From positions 124,001 to 188,000 of the forward strand of contig DASYUH010000032.1 of assembly GCA_036001465.1 (NCBI GenBank): a stretch of DNA of 64,000 nucleotides, read 5' to 3'. Below the pieces are notes generated by a model, which made no database searches, was not told the DNA's origin, and saw only the letters and a program-made list of their open reading frames with translations. Below are positions 50,401 through 59,400 of the stretch, piece after piece. Origin of the DNA: Candidatus Polarisedimenticolia bacterium (GTDB taxonomy: Bacteria; Acidobacteriota; Polarisedimenticolia; Gp22-AA2). How positions within the stretch are numbered: the stretch's first letter is position 1; each line of letters opens with the position of its first letter. The position numbers were made by a program, and so were the translations under genes.

Positions 50401-51064
50401 GACGAATCCGCCGGTCGATCCCTGCTCCGGCGATGATCCTGCCAATCCGGATCTCGGTCTGCTGTTCGGCTCGGTGTCGATCGGAAACGCCCTGTACGAC
50501 CAGGCGGTCGACTCGCTTCGATCCTACTTGCGCAACAAACCGTCAGACAAAGAGGCACGCGCTCTGCTCGTGGACGCTCTTCGCAGGCTGGGCCGCCTCG
50601 ACGAGGCCGAGGTCGAGTCCCGGCGACTCGTGCCCGACGCCTCGGAGAGGGCCACGGCCGCGCTTCTGGCCGGGAAGGAAGCCTGGCGGGCCGGCGATCT
50701 CGCTCAGACCCGCGACCGCGTCGAGGAGGCGTGGCAATTCAACCCCGAGGACGACTCGGTCGCCTTCACACTGGCCCGGATTCGGGCACGGTCCGGGGAC
50801 GTCGATGGCGCGATCGCCGCCGTCGAGCAGTTCCTCACGATGCAGGCGGACCATCCATGGGCCGTCGGCTATCTCGGCCAGTTGCTCGAGGAGACCGGCC
50901 ACGTCGACGCGGCGCGGCTGATGGCGACACGCTATCGGAGTCTGATGGGTGACGATTGGCAGCCCGTCGACCGCGACGCCGCTCCGTTGCCGCAGCGTGT
51001 GCCAAGTCTCGGCGTTTCTCGACCGCAATCCGATCCCCCGCCCGCTTCCCTCTCCCAGCGTTGA
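47456..51064 (+). CDS. Fused polytopic membrane/spermidine synthase-like protein with TPR tail
   Basis: A 1,202-residue protein. Residues 20-500 contain two sets of membrane helices, each opening with Leu-Ser-Gly-Ala-Ser-Gly-Leu-Ile-Tyr-Glu-Val-like signatures (FLSGASGLIYEVSWARALEL and YALSGLTAIVYEVAWNRLLV). Residues about 520-780 are a spermidine-synthase-like Rossmann domain: RVLVVGLGSGVTLGSVLKH, CIEIEDAVVRASRFFDAQ, and FDVIISEPSNPWTAGSASLF in the aminopropyl-acceptor region. Residues 830-1180 are TPR repeats. Fused spermidine synthases of this kind are common but unexplained; they may modify a membrane-side or exported substrate. It follows the redoxin gene after 35 bases. The start is ATG 47456; an adjacent TTG at 47453 is possible. 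Confidence 0.86.
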   Translation: MSLPIQQHPLQAAPPAPTRLVSICLFLSGASGLIYEVSWARALELLFGSTTYAVATVLAAFMGGLALGSWWMGARAHTFVRLGPLGLYAALETALAVVASCVPVLLKAQGALVRTLPQWIGDSFVATSAVRLVLCFLLLLLPTALMGATLPAISNLVARRGEATGRSVGVLYAINTLGGVMGCAAAGLLLLPRFGLLRTQLVAVGINLGVGCVAFLMMRRGRRSASLPMGQAEMRVDDVGAAATSVADGRGVRAITGLSIAAYALSGLTAIVYEVAWNRLLVLVLGSSTYAYTIMLATFLLGLGVGGWIGARVLQPGVTPLVAIGLCQTVVAISTWASLFLVDELPFFYVVALGHLPPSPHGVLGVQWGLAAVLMVLPTMGLGAMFPAIVGALDPEGLRASRTVGRAIAWNTLGAILGSIAAGFWLVPRLGTGPTLRSGILVNAIVAMIVFVAARSEAGPALRFATTLALLVFAANVMILAPRWRPDILSSGVFRYAKEYLGLDRAAFRQKARTHAGDILMFEEGLTCTVQVIRTTPLLALQINGKPDASVPSGLTDPYARTIPAVLGDLPTQVLMAHLPLMLAKTSDRVLVVGLGSGVTLGSVLKHPVRHVECIEIEDAVVRASRFFDAQSGSPLLDPRVHLVLNDARTRLALPGPAFDVIISEPSNPWTAGSASLFTTDFFSIARRRLSPGGVFGQWVQLYELDAKDLLTLLRSFIAVFPHAQLFRVGGDAIILGSDRSFSLDMRRILVRAGSAVRADLARVGVDGPEDIVARWWNGGEALRRAIPSGDLNTDDNMLIEFVAPLRVLARGVSGASLADPGALFPDGAHALAEHLLLGDADNRERAAVWARIAAARLALRDTDTALAFAERSLDVEDTAAGWRVYGDALRAAGRPDEALNRWEVAARLYPTDAGLQRALANLFEERADWPALRHRAVELARLDPSDRHAQYLFGKALHHLGDNRGALEALKPLCGSAESSGTNPPVDPCSGDDPANPDLGLLFGSVSIGNALYDQAVDSLRSYLRNKPSDKEARALLVDALRRLGRLDEAEVESRRLVPDASERATAALLAGKEAWRAGDLAQTRDRVEEAWQFNPEDDSVAFTLARIRARSGDVDGAIAAVEQFLTMQADHPWAVGYLGQLLEETGHVDAARLMATRYRSLMGDDWQPVDRDAAPLPQRVPSLGVSRPQSDPPPASLSQR

Positions 51065-51272
51065 CCCCAGCCCGTTCAATTTCGTTATCAAGATTCGGGC
51101 GAGCTCGAGGAGGCATTCGAATCCTTCGAGACCACTCTGGCCCACGAGCGAACGGGTCCGACTCATGGTCCTCCCAGGTGATCCGGCATGGAGGGCGCAA
51201 TCCTCGAGCGCTCCCGCCGGGCAGCAGCCCCTGGTGCCGGAGTTCACCGCGCGCTGCGGGCGCGGCCGCGAA

Positions 51273-51731
51273 TCAGCGGGAGAGGGGAAGGTTGACTCGG
51301 AAGGGGTAGCGATATTCCCGGACCCCGCCGCCCGACGCGAACTCTCTGAGGACGAGCCGGTGGTCGCCGGGTTCCGTGAAGCGGGAGGCCGGAATGCCGA
51401 CCCTCCCGCCTCCCAGGTCGTCCAGAAGAAGCGGCCCGCGCTCGACCCTCATCAGCACATCGTCGGCGGGCCCCCGGACCTCGACCTCGTAGATGGCGCC
51501 CGGACTGGGCGGCACCAGGAAGGAGAGCCTCACTTCCTGCAGCCCGGCGGATGGAGAAGGCGCGGGGATGATGACGACTCCCCGAGCGGAGCCCGACCCG
51601 AGATCCAGATCGAGGACCCCCGATCCTGACGGGAGGCTGCCGGGCCTCGGGTGATCGGCACCCGTCCGAAAACACAAGTAACCCACGGTGCCGGCCGCAA
51701 TGAGGACGGCGGTCGCCAGAGACACGACCAT
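51273..51731 (-). CDS. Single-pass membrane protein of unknown function
   Basis: About 152 residues: an N-terminal transmembrane helix (VSLATAVLIAAGTVGYLCF) and an exported beta-rich domain (GVVIIPAPSPSAGLQEVRLS, GAIYEVEVRGPADDVLMR, GDHRLVLREFASGGGVREYR). No family recognised. The frame stays open upstream of ATG 51731 through a Pro-rich stretch back to the TAG of the MerR/TPR gene (51830-51828) but has no start codon except CTG there, so a longer N terminus is possible. It follows the MerR/TPR gene in the same direction and may be co-transcribed with it; the pairing hints at an envelope sensor, but this is weak. Confidence 0.6.
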   Translation of the reverse strand: MVVSLATAVLIAAGTVGYLCFRTGADHPRPGSLPSGSGVLDLDLGSGSARGVVIIPAPSPSAGLQEVRLSFLVPPSPGAIYEVEVRGPADDVLMRVERGPLLLDDLGGGRVGIPASRFTEPGDHRLVLREFASGGGVREYRYPFRVNLPLSR

Positions 51732-51827
51732 CACGGGAGGACGGGGCTTCCCGTGCGGGGAGGATGGGGCAGGTTCCGCCGGACCCGGCGCTCCGGGATC
51801 CGGGTCGAGGCAGGTCGTGGTCGTCAG

Positions 51828-52652
51828 CTACTCCGACTTGGACGTCGCGGTCAGCCTGAGATACGTCGCCATGTGCTGGATGGCGTCCTTCGGTCTGCCA
51901 AGTCGCTCACACAGCAGGGCAAGGTTGAAATGACAGTCCGCAAAGCGCGGATTCTCCCGCAGCGCCGCCCGATACGCCTCCATCGCTTCGTTCTTCCGCC
52001 CCAAGTCGCCGAGAAGGACGCCCAGGTCGTAGAGCAGCACCGGGTCGCTGCCGTTCAGCTGAATGGCGTCGCGATAGACGCCCTCGGCCCTGTCGAAACG
52101 CCCCATCTCGTGGAGCAGACATCCCAGATTGATGCAGGCCTTGAGGAGCCCGGGGTCCAGCACCATGGCGCGCTCGTACGCCTGGACGGCGGCCTCCGGG
52201 TCCTGCGTCTCCAGGGCGACTCCCCGGTCGAACCAGTCTTGTGCGCCCGTCGGCGCCTCCGCGCCCTGCCGCTCGAGGACGCTCAGGGAGCCTCCGGCAG
52301 CGTCGCCCTCGAAGCCGAGCAGGTACTGCCCCGACTCGGCCCGCCAGCGGCGGGCCCCTTCCCTGACCACGACGCCATCGGCCTCCGCTGAGATGTTCAA
52401 TCCGGAAAGAGGCATGGAATCGGGAAGGCGGCGCCGCAGCTCCTTCACCGAACGCGTGATGCGTTTGAGCGGGACTTTGGCCGCGGCGAGCGCCTGGGCC
52501 GTGCGAAGGACGATCAGATCCTGGAACGAGAACCGCCAGGCGTTGCGCGGCCCGCGCGCGGGTGACACGAACCCGGCCTCGACGAGCGATCGGATCCTGC
52601 TGCGCGGGAGGTGAACGAGCCTCTCGACGTCGCGCGCGCTGTACGGGTGCAT
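51828..52652 (-). CDS. MerR-type helix-turn-helix protein with TPR repeats
   Basis: A 274-residue cytoplasmic protein. Residues 1-75 form a MerR-like winged helix (YSARDVERLVHLPRSRIRSL, VSPARGPRNAWRFSFQDLIV, AQALAAAKVPLKRITRSVKE). A short linker domain follows, then three to four tetratricopeptide repeats (PGLLKACINLGCLLHEMGRF, DPVLLYDLGVLLGDLGRKNE, RFADCHFNLALLCERLGRPK). This MerR-TPR layout is frequent in Acidobacteriota and is presumably a regulator whose TPR part binds a partner. It lies 18 bases after the ku gene stop on the same strand and may be co-regulated with NHEJ genes. Confidence 0.82.
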   Translation of the reverse strand: MHPYSARDVERLVHLPRSRIRSLVEAGFVSPARGPRNAWRFSFQDLIVLRTAQALAAAKVPLKRITRSVKELRRRLPDSMPLSGLNISAEADGVVVREGARRWRAESGQYLLGFEGDAAGGSLSVLERQGAEAPTGAQDWFDRGVALETQDPEAAVQAYERAMVLDPGLLKACINLGCLLHEMGRFDRAEGVYRDAIQLNGSDPVLLYDLGVLLGDLGRKNEAMEAYRAALRENPRFADCHFNLALLCERLGRPKDAIQHMATYLRLTATSKSE

Positions 52653-52670
52653 GACGGGCCGGGCCCTCCC

Positions 52671-53540
52671 CTACTTCTTGGCGGTCTTCTTCGCGGGAGC
52701 CTCGCTCTCCTGGGCGCGCTTGGGCGGCTTGCGTTCCTCGGCCTGGGGCTGCCGCGCCTTCGCGGAGGCCTTCTTCTCCAGGCTGGCGCGCAGCGCCTCC
52801 ATGAGGTCGATGACCTGCGCGCCGCCCTCGGGCGCCTCGGCCATGGTGATCTCCTGCCCCTCTACCTTCTTCTGGATCGCCGCCTCGATGCGCGTGCGCA
52901 CCTCGTCGACGTACGGGGCGGGGTCGAAGGCCTCGGACGACTGCTGCTCGATCAGCTGCTGCGCCAGCTTGAGCTCGGCGTCCTTCACCTCGCCCTTGGG
53001 AATCTCGATCTCCTGGAGCGACCTCACCTCGCCGGCGTAAAGCAGCTGCTGCATGACCAGGCCGTCCGCCACCGGGCGGATCATCACGATGTACTGCTTG
53101 CCGCGCGCCCCCCAGCGTCCGATGGCGCAGCGCTTCGACTCGCGCAGCGCCCTGGCGAAGAGCGCGTACGGCTTCGCCCCGCCCTTGTCGGGCGCGAGGT
53201 AATAGGCCTTGTCGAAGTGCACCGGGTCGATCGAGGCGATCGGGACGAACTCGGCGATCTCGGCGCTGTGCGTCCCCGCCTCCTCCACGGCCTTCAGCTC
53301 CTCGGGAGAGAACATCACGTACTGGTCCTTGGCGAACTCGTACCCCTTCACCATGTCCTCGCGCGGGACCACCACCTCTTCCTTGGCGCAGAGGTACTGC
53401 TGCTTCAGCCGCGACCCGCATCCCTTGTGCAGGAGATTGAAAGAGATCGCGTGGCTCGCCTCCGTGGCGGAGAAGAGCTTCACCGGAATCGAAACGAGTC
53501 CAAAGGAGACGGTCAGCGACGCGATGGCCCGTGGTGCCAT
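52671..53540 (-). CDS. ku: Ku DNA-end-binding protein
   Basis: A 289-residue bacterial Ku, the homodimeric ring that loads on double-strand ends and recruits LigD for non-homologous end joining. Family segments: ASLTVSFGLVSIPVKLFSAT at the N terminus, LHKGCGSRLKQQYLCAKEE, VKGYEFAKDQYVMFSPEELK, HFDKAYYLAPDKGGAKPYAL, and LMEALRASLEKK before a Lys/Pro-rich tail (KPPKRAQESEAPAKKTAKK) that is typically needed for DNA threading or ligase stimulation. It lies 13 bases downstream of ligD in the same operon. ATG 53540 begins at the conserved MAPRAIASL. Confidence 0.96.
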   Translation of the reverse strand: MAPRAIASLTVSFGLVSIPVKLFSATEASHAISFNLLHKGCGSRLKQQYLCAKEEVVVPREDMVKGYEFAKDQYVMFSPEELKAVEEAGTHSAEIAEFVPIASIDPVHFDKAYYLAPDKGGAKPYALFARALRESKRCAIGRWGARGKQYIVMIRPVADGLVMQQLLYAGEVRSLQEIEIPKGEVKDAELKLAQQLIEQQSSEAFDPAPYVDEVRTRIEAAIQKKVEGQEITMAEAPEGGAQVIDLMEALRASLEKKASAKARQPQAEERKPPKRAQESEAPAKKTAKK

Positions 53541-53553
53541 TCTTCCCTCCGGC

Positions 53554-56328
53554 TCAAGTCGTGCGGTTCAGCAGACGCTCCAGATCCTGCTTGCTCTTCA
53601 GCGCGTCCCGCCAGCGATCGCCGGTTTCCGCCAGGCGCTCGGCGGCGTTGGCGATCCGGAAGTCGAGCGGGTGCGCGCCCGCGAGCTCGTCCCACGTCAG
53701 CGGCATCGACACCGGGGCGCCGGCGGCGCCGCGTGGCGAATAGGCCACGTTCAGCGTCTTGCCGCGGACGTTCATATTGTAGTCCAGGAAGATCTTCCCG
53801 GTGCGCTTCGGCACGCTCCACTCCATCGTGATGTCCTTCGGGTGCTTGCGCATCAGGTGCCGCCCGACCAGCTCGCAGACCTCGCGGGCCTTGTCGAACC
53901 CGAGCGTGCGCCGGATCGGCACGAAGACGTGCAGCCCCGTCTTCCCCGAGGTCTTGACGATCGCCTCGAGCGACATGCTCTGAAGCAGCTCGCGCAGCCT
54001 GAACGCCACTTCCTTCCCCTTCTCGAACGCCGCCGTGTTCAGCTCCGGCTCGTCGCCGGGCGCTTCCTTGCCTGAATATATGTAGGGGTCGAGGTCGAAA
54101 ACAAGGTAGTCGGGACAGTCCAGCACCGAGGCCTCCAGGGCCTCGAGCGACGAGGCGTATTCGGTGCCCCGGCCCTGGGCGTCCGGCCCCGGCCTGGCGC
54201 GCGAATGCCAGACGTGGAATTCGAGCGTCCCCAGCTGGGCCAGCCACAGGAGCGTCGGCAGGTTGTTGCACAGGAGATAGTCGTGCTTCTCGTCCTTGTG
54301 CTCGGAGAAGACGGTGATCGTCTCGACGAACTCCGGCCGCTCCTGGTCCCAGTGCTTCTGGAAGAAGCGGTGCCCCTGGATCCCCTCCGGCATGCGGATC
54401 ATGGTCAGCGGGCGGTCTGCGAGGTGCCTCAGGATGTGCGGCGACACCTGCGCCAGATAGCGCAGCAGGTCGCGCTTGGTCATCGCCGGCTGCTGCAGCG
54501 CCTGATCGGCGGGCCAGTAGACCTTGTCGAGATGCGTGAGGCGGATGCGGTGCGGCCCGACGACGAGCGGGAAGTCCTTCCTGCTGCTCGCGAGCTGCGC
54601 CACGATCCGGTCGATCTCGTCCGTCGCCCCCTCGCCCGCTGCCTTGGACCCTGCGGGACCCGCCTGCGCCCCGGAGGCCGCAGCCCCCGACACCCGGGCC
54701 CCTCGCACGTCCCGCGCTTTCACGTCCTTCGCCTTCAGGTCGTCGCGCAGGCGCAGGAAGACCGGCGCGCGCAGGTGGCCGTCCTTGGTCCATGAGTGGA
54801 ACTTGACCTCGGCCACCACCTTCGGCTCCACCCAGGTGGTCGGCTTCGGCAGGTCGGGCTTTTCGTCGAACGGGCAGGTCTTCCGCTCGAGCGGCTCGAG
54901 CCTGGCCTTCACCTGTGCCACGGAGCGCTCGTCGAAGCCCGATCCGACGTGCGACGCGAAGCGGAGTTTCTTCTTGTCCCAGTACCCGACGAGGATCGCC
55001 CCGAGCGACGCGCGCGATCCCTTCCCGCGCGTGTAGCCTCCGATGACGAAGTCCGCGCTGCGCGTCGGCTTCACCTTCAGCCACGACCCCGAGCGCCTGC
55101 CCGCCTCGTAGCGGCTCTCCTTGCGCTTGCCGATGACCCCTTCGAAGCCGCTCTGAAGCGCCGCTTCGTGCAGGGCGATGCCGTCGTCGGAGGCGTGCAC
55201 CAGCTGCACGCGCGGCGTGGGCAGGAGACACTGCGAGAGATAGCGCCGCCGATCGCGGTACGGCGCCTTGCGCAGGTCGACGCCGGCGAAATAGAGCAGA
55301 TCGAAGCAAAACAGCACGACCGGCACGCTCTGCTCCGCCGCCTTCAGCTCGGCCGCGGTCTTCAGCTGGGCGCGGTTCTGCAGCGCGTTGAAGGAGGGCC
55401 TGCCGGCGGCATCGAACGCCACGATCTCGCCGTCCAGGATCATGCGCCCCGCCGCCTGCTTCACCAGCTCTTCGACCAGTCCCGGAAATGTCGGCGCCAG
55501 CTCCAGCCCGCGGCGCGAGCGCAGCCTCACCTCCTTGCCGTCGAGGAAGGCGAGCACCCGGTAGCCGTCGAGCTTCGGCTCCCACATCCAGTCGGGATGG
55601 CTGAACGCCGCCTCGCCGATCTCGGCGTGCATCGGCTCGAGCTTCTCAGGCATCGGCTCGATGTCGCCCATGGGAACGAGCCGGGTCGCCGGAATGCGGT
55701 GCGCCGGCACGACCTTCATCTCTTCGACCGCGGCGCCCGAGAGCACCGAGCGGTTCCGTTCCGTGACGTCGCCGGCAGCCGAGCCGGCCGTCGTGGCGAA
55801 CCTGTCCCTGTGCTTGATCAGCAGCCAGTTCTTCGGGTCCTTGGTGCGCACCAGCGCGAACGAGCCCTTCACCTTCTCACCGCGCAGGGTGACGCTCAGC
55901 TTCCCCTTCCCGATCCCTTCCCTCGTGCGCTTCTCCGCCTGCTCACGGGCGTCGAACCAGGTCCCCCCCTCGTCCGGCGAGTAGACGCCGCAGTCCCAGA
56001 CGATCACCTCTCCCGCCCCGTACTGGCCGGGGGGTATGATCCCCTCGAACGACGCATAATCGTAGGGATGATCCTCGACCTGGACCGCGAGGCGCTTCTC
56101 ACCCGGGTCGAGCGACGGCCCCTTGGGGCAGGCCCAGGATTTCAGGACGCCGTCGCACTCGAGCCGCACGTCATAATGAAGCTGCCGGGCCGCATGCTTC
56201 TGGATCACGAAGAGGAGCGGCCCGCTCCGCTGGGCCACCGCAGGCGGCGGCTCGGGCGTGGCGTCGAAAGCCCGCTTGGAGGCGTACTCGTCGAGCGGCG
56301 AGGTCCCGGGAGTGGAGGGCGGCTTCAC
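53554..56328 (-). CDS. ligD: ATP-dependent DNA ligase D (phosphoesterase-ligase-polymerase)
   Basis: A 924-residue multifunctional NHEJ ligase. The 3'-phosphoesterase is at about residues 35-165 (FVIQKHAARQLHYDVRLE with His45, His51 and Asp53; VEDHPYDYASFEG with His87). The ligase is at about 225-530 with adenylation Lys252 in EPKLDGYR, IGKRKESRYEAGRRSGSWLK and DFVIGGYTRGKGSRASLGAI. The AEP-type polymerase is at about 590-900 (LVFDLDPYIYSGKEAPG with the metal Asp pair, AIVKTSGKTGLHVFVPIRRT, VAYSPRGAAGAPVSMPLTWD). Domain order is PE-LIG-POL, as in several non-Pseudomonas bacteria. It is first in the ligD-ku operon. A DUF72 5' remnant begins three bases upstream on the other strand. Confidence 0.95.
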   Translation of the reverse strand: MKPPSTPGTSPLDEYASKRAFDATPEPPPAVAQRSGPLLFVIQKHAARQLHYDVRLECDGVLKSWACPKGPSLDPGEKRLAVQVEDHPYDYASFEGIIPPGQYGAGEVIVWDCGVYSPDEGGTWFDAREQAEKRTREGIGKGKLSVTLRGEKVKGSFALVRTKDPKNWLLIKHRDRFATTAGSAAGDVTERNRSVLSGAAVEEMKVVPAHRIPATRLVPMGDIEPMPEKLEPMHAEIGEAAFSHPDWMWEPKLDGYRVLAFLDGKEVRLRSRRGLELAPTFPGLVEELVKQAAGRMILDGEIVAFDAAGRPSFNALQNRAQLKTAAELKAAEQSVPVVLFCFDLLYFAGVDLRKAPYRDRRRYLSQCLLPTPRVQLVHASDDGIALHEAALQSGFEGVIGKRKESRYEAGRRSGSWLKVKPTRSADFVIGGYTRGKGSRASLGAILVGYWDKKKLRFASHVGSGFDERSVAQVKARLEPLERKTCPFDEKPDLPKPTTWVEPKVVAEVKFHSWTKDGHLRAPVFLRLRDDLKAKDVKARDVRGARVSGAAASGAQAGPAGSKAAGEGATDEIDRIVAQLASSRKDFPLVVGPHRIRLTHLDKVYWPADQALQQPAMTKRDLLRYLAQVSPHILRHLADRPLTMIRMPEGIQGHRFFQKHWDQERPEFVETITVFSEHKDEKHDYLLCNNLPTLLWLAQLGTLEFHVWHSRARPGPDAQGRGTEYASSLEALEASVLDCPDYLVFDLDPYIYSGKEAPGDEPELNTAAFEKGKEVAFRLRELLQSMSLEAIVKTSGKTGLHVFVPIRRTLGFDKAREVCELVGRHLMRKHPKDITMEWSVPKRTGKIFLDYNMNVRGKTLNVAYSPRGAAGAPVSMPLTWDELAGAHPLDFRIANAAERLAETGDRWRDALKSKQDLERLLNRTT

Positions 56329-56330
56329 GC

Positions 56331-56390
56331 ATGCGAATGCTAGCAGGAACGAGCGGCCATTCCTACAAGGAGTGGGGGGGGCCTTCTCCG
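56331..56390 (+). pseudogene. 5' remnant of a DUF72 gene, divergent from ligD
   Basis: ATG at 56331 opens MRMLAGTSGHSYKEWGGPS, which matches the first residues of the intact DUF72 protein encoded at 59689 (EILTGTSGYSYKEWVGPF). After about 17 codons the match ends in a run of G, with a likely one-base frameshift, just before the stop region of the kelch gene (56411). At DNA level 12 and 16 bases are identical on both sides of a three-base difference. It appears to be the original ligD-divergent DUF72 start, cut off from its body. Confidence 0.7.
56345..56376 (+). repeat. Direct repeat, left copy, flanking the kelch gene
   Basis: A 32-bp block (AGGAACGAGCGG, four variable bases, TCCTACAAGGAGTGGG) is repeated in the same orientation at 59703-59734. 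It lies inside the DUF72 remnant. The two copies bracket a 3.3-kb segment with the kelch protein gene. Confidence 0.75.
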
Positions 56391-56410
56391 CACACGCGGC
56401 TTCGCGAGCG

Positions 56411-59400
56411 TCAGGGTGTGCAGTCCTTCTCCGCCGGCCCGAAGGCCTCTATCCTCCCGTCCAGGTGGAGCATCTCGATGAACACATCGCGGCCGCTCTT
56501 GTGTTTCGGCACGAACGACAGGTAGAGATGCCCGTTCCCCGTGATGCATTCCTCGCACGGGATCACGCCGGTGTTCAACTGGATGCGATCCCCCTGGTTG
56601 TCGATGGTCACGACGTTGAAGCCTTCGAGATCTGTCTCGAAATTGGTCCTCCAGGTCACCGTTCCCGACCCTCTGCCGTAAGGGCTCGTGAAAGTGATGC
56701 ACGCCGCGACGACCTTTTCGGTGCACTCGGTCACGCCCGGAAGAGTGGGGCAGGGGTCGCATGCGTCCCCCGCGCCATCCTGATCCGTATCGAGCTGATC
56801 GGGGTTCGCCACCAAGGGGCAGTTGTCGTGGAGATCGTCGACTCCGTCTCCGTCTGCGTCGACGACGCAGGAGGCCTCCACGCAGGTGCAGTAGAGACCG
56901 CCGGTCTTCAGCGCGGCGAGACCGGACCCGCCCCAGATCAGCACGCCGGAGCCGGTGAACACCGCCGAGTGGCTGGAGCGGGCTTCCGGCGCAAGCGCCG
57001 TGGTCGTCGGTTGCCAGGAGTCGGTGTCGGGGTCGTAGCGCCCCCCGGTGTTCGTCTTGAGAGGATTCTGCAGGACCCCGCCCCAGACGACCATCCCCGC
57101 GTTCGTCCATGAGGCCGTGTGACTGTATCGGGGAATCGGTGCTCCGACGGTCGAGGTCGGCTGCCATGTATCGGTGAGTGAATCGTACTGCCCACCCGTG
57201 CTCAGGGGAGGGAACCCAAGCGCGCCGTCTCCGGTGCCGCCCCAGACGATCATCCTGTCCCCCGTCCAGACGGCGGAGTGGAGGATCCGACTGGCCGGTG
57301 CGTTGACCGTGGAGGTCGCACTCCAGGTGTTCAGTACTGGGTCGTAGAGTCCCCCCGTATCCGTATACCCGGTAGAATTTGGATTGCCTCCCCAGACAAT
57401 CATCTCCGTGCCGGTCCAGACCGCCGTGTGAAGGTATCGAGCGCTCGGAGCACCGGCGGTCGACATCGGCAACCAGACGTCGGTGTTAGGATCGTACTGG
57501 GCACCCGTGCTGACGGGGAACAGGCTGGCATCCTGGCCGCCCCAGATCATCATCCGCGATCCCGTCCAGACGGCCGAATGGTAGCCGCGGCCGATCGGAG
57601 CGCCCGTGGTGGACGTCGGGGCCCAGCTATCGGAGACCGGATCGTAACGACCGCCCAGATTGGATGCGAAGGTGGTACCCGAGATCCCGCCCCAGACGAT
57701 CATTCGGCTTCCCGTCCAGACGCTCGTCGTCCCGCCGTAGGTCGGAGGGGCATTGGTGGTCGAAGTCGGCGTCCAGGCGTCGACGACCGGGTCGTATCGT
57801 CCGCCGGTTGTATCTCCCGACTGAACGCCGCCGTAGACGATCAGCAGACTGCCGGTCCAGACTGCCACGTGGCCGCTTCTCGCAGCCGGAACGAATCGCG
57901 CGGACGTCGGCGTCCACGAGTCGGCCGCCGGGTCGTACCTTCCTCCATCAACCGAATCCCCTCCCCACACGATCATCTGCTGTCCGGTCCAGACGGCGGC
58001 GTGATAGTTGCGCGGCGTGGGGGCGCTGGTGTTCGATGTGTCGGACCAGCTGTCGGCGATCGGATCGTATCGACCGCCGGTGCCCAGCCTGTTCGTCCCG
58101 TCCCAGCCGCCCCAGACCACCATCTGGCCACCGGTCCACACGGCGGTGTGCTGCGCCCGGCCCGCGGGCGCGCCGGAGATACTCATGAGAGTCCAAGTGT
58201 CACTCTGCGGATCGTAGCGTCCGCCCGTATCGGCGTACTGAAACGTGCTGGAATCGAATCCGCCCCAGACGATCATCTCGCTGCCGGTCCAGACGGCGCT
58301 GTGGAAGGACCGGCGCGGCGTCGGGGCGTTGAGGGTCGATGTCGGGGTCCAGGCATCGCTGACGGGGTCGTAGCGGCCACCGGTGTTGGTGCCGGCGCCG
58401 CCCCAAACGATCATGGAGGAGCCGGTCCAGACCGCGGTGTGCTCGCTCCGGATCGTCGGGGCGCCGATCATCGATGTGGGGGTCCACGTGTCGGTGCTCG
58501 GGTTGTAGCGCGCCCCGTTGTTGTAATACGTCGTGGTAATGTTCTGGCAGCTGAATCCGCTGAGGATCACCGAGTATCCGCCCCAGATGATCATCTCGCT
58601 GCCGGTCCAGACAGCCGTGTGGTCGTGCCGGCGGGACGGTGCGCCGAGGCCGGAGATCGGCGCCCAGGTGTCCGCGACCGGGTCGTACCGCGCGCCATCC
58701 CCCAGCTCGCAGGTAGGACAACCGCAGGTGCCTGTCGTCGCTCCTCCCCAGACGATCATCGCGCCGCCGGTCCAGACCGCCGTGTGCCCGGTGCGGGCGT
58801 GAGGCGCCCCCTGGGTCGTCGTCGGAAGCCAGATATCGGTCGTCGGGTCGTAGCGGGATCCTGTGGCCACACCCGACCCCCCGCCGCCGCCCCAGACGAT
58901 CATCTGGCTGCCTGTCCAGACCGCCGCGGGGCGCGTCCGCGGGTCCGGCGTCGAGTTCGCCAGCGAGCCGTTGGCCCAGGAATCGTCCGAAAGACATGTC
59001 GTCCCGACGGAGTCGGGCTGCGGCATCGCGAGCGCGCACGATTCCGCCGTGGTGCCCACGGATCGATCATCGAGCTGATCGGCGACACCGCTCCACCACT
59101 CGTCCCAGCCTGGCTTCCTGTCGGCGCGCGCATCGCGGAAGCGTCGATCCTGCTCGTAGAGGCCCCGCGACAAACGCTCCACGAGCGTCGCGCGGGCCAC
59201 CGTCTCCTGGAACAGCACAGGATTGGAGCCGAGCGCGGCGTAGATCTCGCCGAGGCGGCCGGGCAGCCGGCTGTCACGGGCGATGCGCTCCGCTTCGTCG
59301 TGCAGCATCTCCGCCGTCACGGGCGTGTTCCAGAACCTCTCGAGGGCGAGCGACAGCTTGAGAGTTCGTCTCACTTTGGACTCGAGCAGGACGTCGGGCA

